Shown here one piece after another: positions 1 through 12,499 of a DNA stretch of 64,000 nt. The notes below the pieces were generated by a model, which ran no database searches, was not told the DNA's origin, and saw only the letters and a program-made list of their open reading frames with translations. A program made the position numbers and the translations under genes. Each line of letters begins with the position of its first letter. Positions within the stretch are counted from its first letter, which is position 1. Source of the stretch: Rhabdornis inornatus (Eukaryota; Chordata; Aves; Passeriformes; Rhabdornithidae); contig VWZS01006021.1 in assembly GCA_013397075.1 (NCBI GenBank), positions 930,001 to 994,000 of the forward strand, given 5' to 3'.

Positions 1-716
1 GAACTTTAAAAATGCAAGAATTATATTTCTTCCTCCAAGTTTTGGTGCCTAATTGTATAAAAATTAAAGCTTTTCTTATCTCAAACTTTGGTTCTTATCT
101 CTGAGGCATAATTTGTGGCTTACAGTCTCTAAAGGATTTTATTTCATGTCCGTGGTTGAGAAAAAAACAGAATTTAGCTGAACTACTAGTGATAGAGAAA
201 GTGATCATTCTATATTAGGTCAAGATTGTCAGAGGGGTATTCATTAAGATCTCAGATAAGCAAAAATTTAAACATAAATATATGTGCTTCGCTGTTCTGC
301 AAAGAACTCACTGTGGCATTTAGACCTATGTCTAAAGTTGAAAAGCACTCTGCTGAATATGGTGTATCTACTAAATTGATGGCTCTGTTGTCTGAAATTA
401 TTTCCACCTCAAATATTTTTGAAAGTTAATGCCAACCATTCTAGTTTGTTATCCAACAATTTTGTGGATAACAAAATCTGTAGAATTACTACCTAATGCA
501 GCAATCCTTATTCTCTAAAAAGGCTCTTTCTTCCTTCATTAACTGCAAAAATAAAAATACTGCCACACTTTAGGACCTCTGACTTCTTCTTTTTCTCTGG
601 AACAGAATTCTTATTTTATTTCTATGTATCTCTCAGAGTTACTAAACTAATACTGAAATATTGAAATTGAAGGAGATTATTAAATTCCTTTAGAATATAG
701 GCTGCTTCTCCAATAC

Positions 717-735
717 ATAAATAAATAAATAAATA
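717..735. repeat. AAAT microsatellite
   Basis: Four full ATAA units and a partial one, in perfect tandem. It is a simple sequence repeat in AT-rich DNA, possibly the old poly(A) tail of a retroelement, although no element body was recognised next to it. Confidence 0.8.
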
Positions 736-1927
736 TAGCACAGCTCTGCAATGATATGTTTCTGAGCTTTCTGACAGAAAAATAAAGTTGTCACTTAAAA
801 TGAATCACAAAGAATCTTTGCTATAACTTTTCCCCACATTTAAAAAAATGATACTTAAGCCACCCAATTATTGCAAATTGTTATAATTCCTGAAAGCAGC
901 TTCATCAAGCCCCTTATATTGTTAAGCAATCTGTTAGCTAAGTCAACAAAATGTGAAACTCTTGAAATTTGGGGTCCATGATTTATAAAGATTCATGTGA
1001 GAAAAATGTTCTTCAAGCTTTTCTATAATTTTCTTGAAGTAGCAGTCATAGAACACTGTCTTTAACCTTTATGTCCTTTCATGAATTGTTTTTGGTCATA
1101 TTTTAAGGATATTAATCCATAAAAATTGTTATACCATGGTTCTCTGATTTATCTGTGAAGTTTTTACGTAGAAGTCAAAGAATGTAGGAAGCTTAGTAAT
1201 CTATTTAAGACTAAAGTACATCTGGTAGAAAGCTTATATGTGTTTGCATACATATATAACACATATAACCATGTGTTTGCATATGAGATATATAAATGGA
1301 TAAGGTGAACAGAAATTCAATGTGAGTGTAGGCTTTGCATATGATGGGAAAAAGTCAATGGAGTAGCACCTTTAAAAGCAGTCTAAACCTGGCATATGGA
1401 CATTACTTTCAGTAAGTCATATCTGAATAAAAGCCTTAGAGGAGAAGAATATCCCAAATCTGCTGCATGTATCTTCCTTTCCACCATATCCTCCTTTTCC
1501 CAATATGGCTTAATGACTATAACAACCATGTCCAGGCACTGCCCTGCTTCACACTTACCAGTGAAAAGACTCTCATGTTTGGCATTAGGTTAAACATGAG
1601 GGAGTTTCTCAGATCAAGGTGGTTACAGTATTTGTAGAACCGTAAAACACTGTACATGCATTATATCTGCATCATCTGAAATCTTTTGAACTTAAGCCAA
1701 ATTCATGAAACTGGATGAATTTTGCCTAAAAGAAATCACGTTGTTTTCTTGTGATATTTTCTAAATTACATATCTATATCTTTAATTGTTTTGGAAACAT
1801 GCACTTCTGTTTTCACATATTCACCTATCAGAATGATGATTTACTCTGAATTTCAAGAAGAATTTCATTAGACCTGAAAAGTATGTTGGGAAAGTAGCAT
1901 GCTTTTTCCTCTCCTAGAAAAAGCAAT

Positions 1928-1948
1928 CCCTTATGCTAAACATAAGGG
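1928..1948. repeat. short perfect inverted repeat
   Basis: Arms CCCTTATG and CATAAGGG (8 bp each) enclose a 5-base loop. Arms of this length with a short loop are expected several times by chance in 64 kb, so no function is claimed. Confidence 0.6.
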
Positions 1949-4900
1949 TGTAACAAAGCCCTACACAGTACATTCTGAAACACAACTACTGTCTGGATGT
2001 TTCTCCTATCATTAATTTATTATTAACCATTACATTTCATGCTCTGATTACTCAGAATTAATATTAAATTCAGTGGAATATATTTATCCTTGCAATGGCT
2101 GTGTTATCAGAAGGAAAAAAATCTGTTAAACTCTGTCTGAAGTACAGTTTTATAAAATGTAATCATTCTTTAATTCAACCATCATAATCAATTAAGGTTA
2201 TATTGAATCACACAATTTGCAATAAAACACTAAGATTTAAAGTATTTAAAATTGATGACAACTGTAATTGCTTAATAACTGCAAAGACCTAATTATGCTG
2301 ACAAAACAATTACAATCAGGTACCAATTCTAATATCTGTACCAGATGCTCTTAAGCCTCGATTTTCCTTTGGGAATGAAGTTGAACCGGGTGAATGTTTG
2401 AAAACCAAAGACCAATCTCTTCTGACGATAGAGCTTCCCAGACACAAAATTTCTTTTAAAGAATATCATTGCTCAAAATATAACAGATATGAAAATTAAT
2501 AATGAAAAGGTTATGACAAAACATAATAATGACAGAATAAACTAAGGAGACAATCTGTAACACTAAGTTAAAACCAGATGTGATAGATGGCATCTTTTTC
2601 GATGGTATAATTTTCTCATTTTTTCCCTAATTACTTCCTTTAACTATGTTTTTTTTCTCTTAGAAGTCTGGAGATAATAGACAGAAATGTGTTGCACAGA
2701 ATCAGCCCGTGCTTTTTATGAAGTGACTGAGCTTTCCCAATGTGGGATGAGTACTTGGGCCTTACCTACAAAGTTATCCAATAGACTGTAGGTGAATCCC
2801 ATAGAAACTCTTAAATGTGTGACGTTTTGGGTGTGTGCACAGTAGAGACTTTCTGAAATTGATCAGAGACCTTCAAATAGGACAAAAACCTCTGAAACTT
2901 CAGACTTAGATCTGACTTTCTGTTCCTTCCCATCATATAAAGTAAATAACTTCAATTAATCAGCCTTATGCTGAATTATTTTTAATAATAAATTTAATAA
3001 TAAATTATTATTTCTTAATCACTGTGACAGAAATAATATAATTCATGCACTTGCTGGCTGACATTCTGAGTCTTTGGCTGGAAGCAAATAATAAAGGCAG
3101 TTTTATTGACAGACAGCACTACCAAGTTTTATTTGTAAATCTACCTGCCTGCTTGACACTTATTATGACTTCTTTTTTGACTTTTTCATTTGTCTTTATT
3201 CGCTCCACGAAAAAAGAAAAGTACCTAAAATATGCTGTGAAGTAATTTCCCAACACATCACAATGTGATTTAGCCATTAAACCATCTTCTTTTTCTATAT
3301 ATACTTGTTTTCAACTCCCACTGACAGTCAAAGGCATTTGAAAACCTACATGAAATCCTGGAAAGAATCCAAGTAATTTCTTCATCCAGGCTGCTGGCCA
3401 GTGTTCTCCTTGAGATCAACAAACAAAAACAAGAAAGTGAAAGTTTGCTCCATCAAATTTTCTTAGGTCACATGCATACTCCTTAAAAAGAAAGAATGCT
3501 TTGATAAAGAAATTGAGGGGTCAGATTTTTTACTTGCTGTGGTAGTGGCTTTTCTTTTGGCACCAGTGAAGTTACTGAAGGTGAGATTCAAAAAACCAGT
3601 GAATTCATAAAACAAAATGCCAGTGCATTTTCCCAGCAGGGAAACCCAGAAATTGGCTCCAGCCCTCTTAGACCATTTAAACTAGAGTTAACTTAGGTAT
3701 CAGAAGTAGTTCAATGAGCCAATGAGCATTCCAGAAGTATTGCCACCAGTCTTGTACCAGTTGGCTGTGTAATGAGATAATAGAGTTAAACTGGAATAAA
3801 AGCATTCACTTTTCCATTTTCTGATTAGACACCTGTTAGTATCACTGTATGGTTGGTATCACTGAAAAGAAAAAAAAGACACAGAAAAAGCATGTGAAAT
3901 GACTGGTCACATGCAGAACCCCACATTATATTGCTAGACACCCATAATAAGGGATATAAAACTGCTTTCTGCTTATAGTGTAGTGATTCTGAAATTATTT
4001 GGTTTTGGTTTGGCAGCCCAATAAAACATTATATTTTACTTTGCTATGTATAAAGTACTTTATTATTTGTTGAGAGCTTTGGCAAGTAAATTGAAGGCTC
4101 ATATATCAGTTTTATACAAAAAATCTGTCTATAGGGCTGTCTGCACTAGGCAAAATCATTACAGGCAGAAGGCACAAAGTAATGTTCCAGCATAAACTCT
4201 TTTGTTCAAGTTGATTCAAATAATTTTGTCAGTTAACTTTATATTAGAAAGCTTTACTCTGGGTCAAGTACTACTTGGCCAGGCCACTCTTACAAGGTTA
4301 TTTGCTGTCTGTGGGAGAACAGACAGCAAAAACATCAGTGTAAGCTCTCTAGTGAGTACTCTGGCTAAGAGCAGACTTGTCATCTTGTGATTCCATTACT
4401 CCTTATCAGGTTGTCTGTATGTGGATCCTATCATATTGAATGGTATAATGTGGGCTCATAAAATCTCTCAGTCTAGTTTTAACCAAAAGAAATACAGCCT
4501 CTACATTCCCACGTTTCTTTATAATGTGAACCCAGAATTCAGGTACCTGAAGAGCTAAGAAACCCATAAGTTACTAGGATACTTCAGATGGAGAATGCTG
4601 CTTCTTGTTGTGCCAAACTGTTAGGCAGTACGAAGACTGTTATGTTTCACTATGACAAACTTACATGAACACATACTTTTATATACCCTTCAAAGGCACA
4701 AGAACATATTTAAACCAGTTACACTTGTGAGCATCTGGAGAACTTCCAGATTCTCAAGATTTTTTTCAGACTTACATTGGCTTATTTAAGAAAACATTTC
4801 TGCCTTTTATTCCTTGCCTGAGGGAACCTGTAATCAAATTCACACAAATATTGTTGATGAGGCAAAGAAAGAAAGAAGAGGAAGCTTTCTCTAGCTGATC

Positions 4901-7389
4901 TTCATTAAAGTTTTATGTGCTCTATGTCTATGGATTTGAAATGAGTATTTTACTAGACAAAGTAGAAAACTGCTCAAAAAATATGTAGATATGACCATGC
5001 ATTCATAATCATATAATTAGTTTAAATATATTGGACTCAGATGTTGGCTTCTTGTTTTGTTGGTTTTTTTTACTCCTTTTGATGATGACAGAAAATGTAA
5101 GAGAAGCAAAGTTCGGAGAAAGAAGTTTCTCTTGTTGATATTGCATGACAAACTAAGTAAGCATATTCATTGTGTACCAAAGGTAATGTTTAAATTTCTG
5201 TACCTGTTTGGCTACTACCTTTGAATATGATCCCAACTGTTAGTATTTTGTCTCCAGCAATAAATGAATTGGCTATCTTCCTTGCAGGAGAAGTTGACTC
5301 TGACTAAAATCTCAAATAAATGGAAAAATGCAAGTGACCAGCAGGACAATATTCCCAATGGTCTGTCCTTTAAAAAAACAAATAAAAATTAATGTATCTA
5401 AATGAAGAAGTTACAGCTGCCTAAAAATTTCTTTTAACTGCCATTACCTTCACTATACAACTGCCACTAGGAAATGAAGATTGTTTCTTCCCAAATGCCC
5501 TGTTAATCTAAATACCTATTAGCTCAGTAGGGCAATGGAATGCCAGAAAGAGATTTTATAAAGAAAATAGATGGTGTTTCAGATTTGTTAATATAATAAG
5601 GATCCATTCCTGAACTACTGTTCTTGATAGCACTAATACACAACTGTGGAAAGAGACATGCATATGGTGTAATTTTTCCTACTGAAAATAGCTGAAATCG
5701 GTGAATTGTATTGTGCCCTGAAGTGTATATGTCTCTTTGATGAGGAAGAAGCTTGGAGATTTAGATAAAAAAATCAGATATCTGTAATATACACAGCTAT
5801 CTAAAACTAGATTTAATAACCTCACTTTAATAATAATATTTCAGATCAATTTTTCATCATTTCATGTGGGGGCAAGGGTTCATCTCTTCTGGCCAAAATT
5901 GTATAAAGCATGCAGATAGGATAAAAAATTGCATATCCAAACTTAATTTCTGACATTTCATGCTATAAAGAGCCCTCAATCACCTGCACTGTAACAAGGC
6001 TAAATATTCAAGGCAAACACCTCAGCATCTGCTATAGTTTCAGGTGCAGATCATCTAGATGTGTAATTTTACTTCTCTGGCAGTGGCTGCAACTGAATAA
6101 ACTCTTACACTTGAAGAGGCAAAAAGGAATGAAATTACCCCAGAGCTGAAGGAAGCTGTGTCAGAGCCACTGAAGTTTGCCATTGATGATGACACAGTAA
6201 AATTAGAGAGATGAGTTTTCCATAATTATGAGCCAGCAAGAACATCATGATGCATGTCTATCAGTAGGCATTGAGCAGCTGTTTGCTACATTGATCATGA
6301 GCACAAGAAGTGGAACCCTTTGCAAAACATAGAAGAAATACTGTCTTTTTTCCCTTTTATTAATGATAAGGAAATAGAAAATGCTTGATGGCCTTCTGAT
6401 ACCTCCTGACCCTCTTCGAGACGTAGGAAAAACAAAGCAGAATATCCCTATTAGTCTGCTCAGTGACTTGGGGAACCTTGGTCCATAAAAATCCTTTTAT
6501 AGACAGACTCTGTCCCATGTCTGGGTTAGCTGAACTATGCTAATATTCCATGTACTAGCATCCCAAATCTCTTCCAATAGTTCAACAATTTTCCTTTGCA
6601 CTCTGGGCAAAAAGGAGCTTCTGTAAGCCTCTTTATTCTTTTGGATGCTTGCTCAATCCATGTTGCATGTGAGCTCAAGACACATCTGAACCATTTCTTC
6701 TGGCATGCAGAGAAAGCTTTCTAAGTTCTGTAACTCCCAGCTTCTGTAAATAGCAAGTATGGAGTTGTCCTTGTGGGCAAGAAGACAGGATTCCTCGCTT
6801 GTTCTAGGTAATGGAAAAATGGATAAAACCGCAATAAAAAGGTAGGGAAAAAAATCAAAGAAGACAAATTATAATCATATAGAGCCTAAATTAACTATAA
6901 AAATTTTACAAGAGCAGTATCTGTCCCTCACCCCTTTAAGAATGGAAAGCATAGGGTTTTCAGCGTGAATTCTTTTTACGCTGGAGTTTAAGAGTACAGT
7001 ATAACCAACCCATCCTCACATATAATATATGTTTAGGTCTATGCTGGAATACTTCTGGTAAACAGGTTGTAGGGAAGAGCTTGTGCTCTGGCACTTTGAA
7101 GAAATACATCATCACAATTATATATTTATATAAACAGACACCAAATCTTAATTCTGAAACTAAATCTATGGAGCAAAACCATCCTTTATATTGAAATTTT
7201 AATATGGAATAGGAAGAAAGAAATTATTTCACATCCAATTTACATCAAAGATTATGTTATGGAAGCTCATTGTACTTGATTATGATATAACTACATTGTC
7301 TGATAAAATCAGTACATAATAATCTGCTGTTGCATCGTGTTATTTTGCTTCTGTTTTCCCTTTGTTAAATGGTTTGTTCCTATATTAAA

Positions 7390-7563
7390 ACCCCCTATTG
7401 ATTATAGTAGTGGTTGCCTTAATCCCCACCCTTACCCTATCAGTCAGCCCCAATCCCCTCCCATTCCTCTAGAATGTTCCCCATCCATCACCCTTATCCT
7501 CTCCCCTACAATTGTCAATCCCCGCTGGCCCCTCCCAAACTTCCAGTGTGTTCTGTGTCAGTT
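7390..7563. other. pyrimidine-rich block ending at a one-base gap
   Basis: The plus strand is strongly C- and T-rich here, with many runs such as CCCCTCCC, in sharp contrast to the AT-rich flanks. It ends at an undetermined base (7564) that looks like an assembly join. The composition resembles the C-rich part of some retroviral LTRs, but I could not match it to a family. The open frames through it are compositional and not protein-like. Confidence 0.4.
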
Positions 7564-7564
7564 N
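7564..7564. other. undetermined base, probable assembly join
   Basis: A single N follows the pyrimidine-rich block. The bases on each side share only CAGT, so any overlap between the joined contigs is very short or accidental. Confidence 0.8.
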
Positions 7565-7699
7565 CAGTAGCATTTTATTTTTACCAACAGTATCAATGCA
7601 AATACCATCACGTTACAAAGGCTACATGTTTATGCATGAATTTTTATGTCACGGGCAGATTGGACATCAGAATAATAATCTGTTGACTTTAAATTTCTG

Positions 7700-8144
7700 A
7701 GATCCATACTCAAAATTGGCTCAGGGAAAACCCACATATGTGTCTAGAGCATTTTCTTGTGTTGCGAGTCCCATGAGCATTACTGTTTGCAATTGTTTCA
7801 GCTGTCCTTGCATGATAATATTTTTTTGAAAAGAATTTTCACCTTCCTAGATATTTCTGCTATAGCCTGCTGAAATAATCGATCTACTTTAAGCATGACC
7901 TTGGCAAATACTTTAAAAAGTCAGGTACAGAGTGCCTAATATTAGCATTGTAACAGGTGTACAGCAGATACCACTTTTGAGCTCTTTTTGGTTCTACCAC
8001 TGATTTTTCGAGTGAAGATGAGCAAGCTCTACAGTCTCTGCTTGAATAAGTAGGATGAAATGTACTCATTCCCCTTTCTCTTTTAATTCCCATCTGTATG
8101 CTCTTATTAACTAATATCTACTGTATATGAAGAGAAAAGTGTTG
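7700..8144. other. AT-rich spacer before an LTR
   Basis: No repeat family or exon is recognised. The 69-codon minus-strand open frame at 7884-8093 has no recognisable motif and is treated as chance. The right edge is set by the start of the LTR at 8145. Confidence 0.5.
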
Positions 8145-8756
8145 TGTTGTGGTTTGTTTTATGTTTTGTTTATTTTATTTTGGTTTTTTCTGTGGTTTTG
8201 TTTTTCTTCTTTCTTCTTTCTAGCATACAGATAATTGCTGAGATAAGAGTTAATTCTCTTCAAAATACCTTCTCTAGTGCTACGTTCATATTTGTGCTGA
8301 AAAGCTTTGGTAGCATACTGATGTTTTAGTTACTGCTGAACAGTGCTGACACAGTAACATTCGTTTTTCTGCTCCTCATGCTTCACTGCCAGCGCAGAGG
8401 TTGGGGGCCAACAAAAAACTGGAGGGTGACACACCCACGGCAACTGACCCCAAGTAACCAAAGGGATTTCCCATACTATATGATGATATGCTCAGCAATA
8501 AAACACTGGGGTGAAGAACAGGGAAGGGGAGATGTTCTAAGTGATGGCATTTGTCTTCCCAATCACCATTGTGTCTTCCCAATCACCATTGTGTGTGATG
8601 GAGTCCTGCGTTCCTGGAGGTGGCTGAACACCTGCCCATGGGAAGTGGTGAATGAACTTCTTTTCTCACTCTCACAGCTTTTGCTTTACCTATTAAACTG
8701 GCCTTGGGAGTTTTCTCAATTTTGATTTCCAGTTCTTTGTGACCAAGTGCAAAAAA
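8145..8756 (+). mobile_element. solo LTR of an avian endogenous retrovirus, plus strand
   Basis: The block starts with TGTTGTGGTTTG and a G/T-rich leader, changes to GC-richer U3-like sequence near 8370, has a TATA-like AATAAAA at 8497-8503, and has an ATTAAA poly(A) signal at 8692-8697. The order (promoter box, about 190 bases, poly(A) signal) is that of an LTR U3-R layout. The U3 body and the stretch up to the poly(A) signal match my memory of a common bird ERV LTR. No gag, pol or env sequence lies alongside, so it is a solo or truncated LTR. Its 3' end is unclear, because the expected terminal part after about 8730 is missing or diverged. The 115-codon frame at 8378-8725 runs through U3-R and is not a gene. 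Edges are uncertain by about 20 bases. Confidence 0.72.
8553..8592. repeat. 20-bp perfect tandem duplication inside the LTR
   Basis: The unit GTCTTCCCAATCACCATTGT occurs twice head to tail (8553-8572 and 8573-8592). As far as I recall, the corresponding segment is present once in related LTRs, so this is probably a local slippage duplication after or during insertion. Confidence 0.9.
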
Positions 8757-9103
8757 AGATCAGGAAACATGATAAATTCACAGTAGCTTTACAGCTAAAG
8801 TAAAGAATATTTAGTTATTGTGGTATCAGTATCACCAGACCTGTGAAATCATATAAATTTTTCTATATATTGTAAATTAATAAAAATTATCACATTTTCT
8901 GAAATCCATAGGAATTTCAAAATATCACTGAATATTATGCAAAATTATCAGATATGTTTTTAAAAATTCTTCTGTGACTCTGTGCTATGAGTTTTGTCTT
9001 TACTATTACAACAGGGCCAAACTTTCTCACCAAATTTTTGTTCTAGACACCAGATTAGCAGACTACAAAATCTTTCTCTGATTTTCAACTGATCTCACTA
9101 ACC
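8757..9103. other. AT-rich spacer between two LTRs
   Basis: Unique-looking AT-rich DNA between the plus-strand LTR ending near 8756 and the minus-strand LTR starting at 9104. No exon, RNA or repeat was recognised. Confidence 0.55.
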
Positions 9104-9392
9104 TGTTGCGGTTATGACACACACGCAAAAGAGGGACACAGGCAAGCACCTGACTCCAGGTTAGATGAACAGGAAAGAACCTTTTATTTACATGACATGT
9201 CTATTTAAAGACACCTGACAATGACTGTGGTTTGGACAGTGATACAAGAACCCCTCTGACTCCATTGGCTCACTAGAATCTCTGTCCATCTTCCCTTCCT
9301 CCAAAGAGGAATGCAAACAATCTTCTGTTTATCAGAACAGTGTGTGAGAAAGTACAAAAAAAGTCCCAACATCAGCAGACGCAACACTAATC
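9098..9392. repeat. imperfect 6-bp target-site duplication around the 9104-9386 LTR
   Basis: CTAACC (9098-9103) directly precedes the LTR and CTAATC (9387-9392) directly follows it, with five of six bases equal. A 6-bp duplication fits integration by betaretrovirus-like (ERVK-type) elements. One decayed base suggests some age. Confidence 0.65.
9104..9386 (-). mobile_element. compact solo LTR, minus strand, with intact termini
   Basis: A 283-bp unit bounded by perfect 7-bp inverted termini: TGTTGCG at the left edge and CGCAACA at the right, the TG...CA ends expected of an LTR. Read on the minus strand it runs from 9386 to 9104 and contains AATAAA at about 9189-9184, followed by roughly 80 bases of R/U5-like sequence to the CA end. 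Flanking CTAACC and CTAATC give a near-perfect 6-bp target duplication. No internal retroviral sequence or second LTR is nearby, so it is a solo LTR formed by LTR-LTR recombination. The short size and 6-bp duplication suggest an ERVK-like family (inference). A 60-codon frame lies inside it and is not a gene. Confidence 0.8.
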
Positions 9393-10566
9393 TACTAATT
9401 TCCTTAAAATTCTATTAACAACTTACTTCGAATTTTCAAAGCAAGGAAAGAAAGAGTTATAGGAAAATATTTGGGATAGGATGCTTTCACTAATTTTTTT
9501 CTCTTCCATAGGAAGGGAGAGAGGTTATCACTGAAGTTTCAGCCTCAGAGTTAGATTTTGCATGCCAATTTCACTTTTAAAACATGCATGAATTATTTGT
9601 TTTTAAATATCCCTATAGTTTAACAGGGATTCAGGCTGCTCCACATGGTTATGTTCAGTTATGAATTGTTGAAGAAACTTGTGAGCTTAATCTACCTGCC
9701 CATTTATTCTTGATTCCTACTTCCTTGTGGAGCTGCTGTAAATTGACATGCTAAAAACCTCAAAGCACGGTATTCAATACCCCAGCAGCTTCTCAGCTTC
9801 TTGAAGCTAAAAGCCAAGCCCGGATAATTGATGTCCCAAATGAGCCAAAGAAGTGCTTCTCTCTAGTTTGTAACTGAGCACTTAACCTAAGGCTGAATGT
9901 TCAGGCTGAATTTCCTGTGTTAGGACCACAAAGGACATGATGAGAAGGTGGATGCAGTGGAGAAAGCAGTTATTTGTTTTACAAGTAGTCCATTTAATGA
10001 GTGAATCAGGTAACATTATTCTTACAGACAGCATTTCCTGAAACAGGAGGGAAATTGCAGTGGTGTTCATCAGACTGCCCTCAAGAGCGGTGCTGTGGCA
10101 CTTTGCAATAGCATGCCCTCATCACATGAACATTTCTAAACAACCTGTCATGTGTCCTGACATAATACCTGAAAGTCTTCAATATAAAATCAGCATGTTC
10201 CATCTTAACCTACTAATTACTTAGAATCTGCTTCTTTTAGTCTCATGACTCTGGGTTTTGTTTAAATATGGAAATCCAAGCAGAGCTTTTCCAAAACTCT
10301 TGAGTCCTTAATTTGATTCCCAAACACATTACACAGTCTATTAAAATATGTGTTCTGAAGTTCAGAGATTAGGTGTTGTTCCTGCAAGATGGTGAAAATT
10401 ATGTCCCTGGTTCACTAAAACACTTAGGCTTGAATATACCATAACACAACGCAAAACATTAAGCATGAATAATAACTCTGAAGATCTAGATAAATTAGAT
10501 ATGTATTTAGGTGGTTTATTGGGTCATATGCACAATACTCAGATCTTGTAGACTCAAGCTCCATAC

Positions 10567-10594
10567 TATATATATATATACACATACACACACA
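10567..10594. repeat. compound TA/CA microsatellite
   Basis: Seven TA units are followed by an imperfect CA run. It is an ordinary dinucleotide repeat that could vary in length between individuals. Confidence 0.85.
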
Positions 10595-12480
10595 AGAACA
10601 TACACTGTTCATTTTAAAAAGTCAGTACTGAAATTTGATTTCTATTTACTGGTGAGACATCCTTGATATAATTGTACTGAGTGCAAAAAATTACTGTTCT
10701 GCATACACTAGTGTAGGTGTACCTATAACAAAGTCCAGAAATGGTTGAAGGAGTTTGCCAGCAGTTGTTCACTTTGCATGCAATAACTCCAGCTAAATCT
10801 AAACAAAATGAGTACTATACTTGAGAGACTGAATTCAATAAATTTTCCATTTCTGGGTATAGGAAATGAAGTGAAATGACTTTTCTATGAAATCAAGACA
10901 ATGTGTTGTATAAAGCTATCCTGAGAAACAAGTGAAACCAATTGTAAAAGTTTGTACATTAAGCTGGCATCATACCCGGCTGCAGTTTACATTTGGCAAT
11001 GACACACTAAGGCTTTGCAAGTATATCAAACAATACATTGCAATATTTTTCTAAATCATTTTAGCTATGCATGTTTTCTACCTCCTGCAATCCCAGCTTC
11101 ACAGCCCAGATGCAATATTATTCAGTTTTTTAACATCCGTTATGCCCTTCATCACTGTATTTGCTCACATGCTTTATTTGGCTAATATGATTTAAGAAAA
11201 AAACCAAGTGAAAGACAATCTCACATTCCAAGGATTTTGACATCTAATTTTATTCAACTAATTTTCTAACAGTCTTTTCTCTAGCTTACAAAATCTTTCT
11301 GTTGATGATTTATCATAATTAATTAATTATCCATATTGAGCTATATTTTTAGAAATCTACACACTCTCTTCAAACAAATATGAACCAATCTGACATTTGA
11401 CAGTAGTTTGATCTTTCTCACTGGGATACTCCTACATTAAACATTTCCAGAGATAGCAGATGGAGATTTTATGTGAGAGCTACAAGATTTTCAGTTAGTT
11501 GAATTTGTTGTCAAAAATTTGCTGTCAAATTATCCAACAAATTTAACCTATCTTCTGGATTATTCATTACCCAGTCATAATTTCTGTAAACACTACATAT
11601 TTTTAATGAAATTATTAGTACAAATAAATATTAGCTTTCTTATTATCAAACTAATTTTGCAAACCTACTTTCATCTTAGTCAAATGTCTGTCTCTGGAAA
11701 CAGGGCGAGTTAGTCCCTGAGAATGGCACCTGGTGATGGCACAGTGTCCCTTGTTGGAGGTTCCTCTGGTCCTGAGTCGTGGCACAGGAAGTTCAGGTAG
11801 TCTCAGAGAATAGGATGCACTGTTAGGGGTTTAGGCAGAAAAACAGGTACCCCAGCATGAATCCATTTCAACATAGCAAAGCTCACTGCTCATGTGCACT
11901 GCCTTCTTTTAGAAATGCCTTGCTTTTCTCCAGGGTGTAAACAGAGAATTAGGCTTACATACAGCTCAGGAAGCATGAACAAGTCATTTCACTCTCCACA
12001 TAAAAGAAAGCTGAGAAAGATTTATTTTTGCATGTCAAAAATGGGTTGAATATCAATCAGTTCAGATTCTATGTCTAAAACTATTGTTTTAGGGTTCTAT
12101 TTTTAGAGTCACAAAAGAATAGATTTTTATTTTCCTTAGTACTTAAAATACACTTAGAAATCAAATTGAATTTTTGTTAAAAATAAGAATTTAGGGAGAC
12201 AGAATAATGAAATGAAATTACACCAGAAACCTTTCTAACACGATACCATCCTTCTACATGAGATAACGCCTCAGGACTTAGTTAACAATCTGGAGAATTT
12301 ACTAACTTGGCAGATGTTTCAGTGTATCTGAAAACTGAATTGAACTTTTGCTTAAATACAAGGACTTCAATACTGCTTCACATCTTCAGAAAAAGTAGTA
12401 AATCGAGTGCTTTATAAAATAATTTTTAAATTTTAGTTTTTATTTGCTCTTAAGAGCCCTTTAAGATGTTGTTTAATTAG

Positions 12481-12499
12481 TTTTGTTTGTTTGTTTGTT
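12481..12499. repeat. GTTT microsatellite
   Basis: Four GTTT units in tandem after an AT-rich stretch. It is one of several G/T-rich simple tracts in this window. Confidence 0.75.

Larger units (their letters stand above)
1..7380. other. AT-rich gene-free stretch
   Basis: No recognisable coding exon, RNA gene or mobile element was found on either strand. Open frames are all below about 70 codons and lack any recognisable protein motif. It holds a short AAAT microsatellite (717-735), a TA/CA-rich patch near 1245-1300 and a small perfect hairpin (1928-1948). Base composition is uniformly AT-rich, as expected of intergenic or intronic bird DNA. A very old, unrecognisable repeat cannot be excluded. 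Confidence 0.6.
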
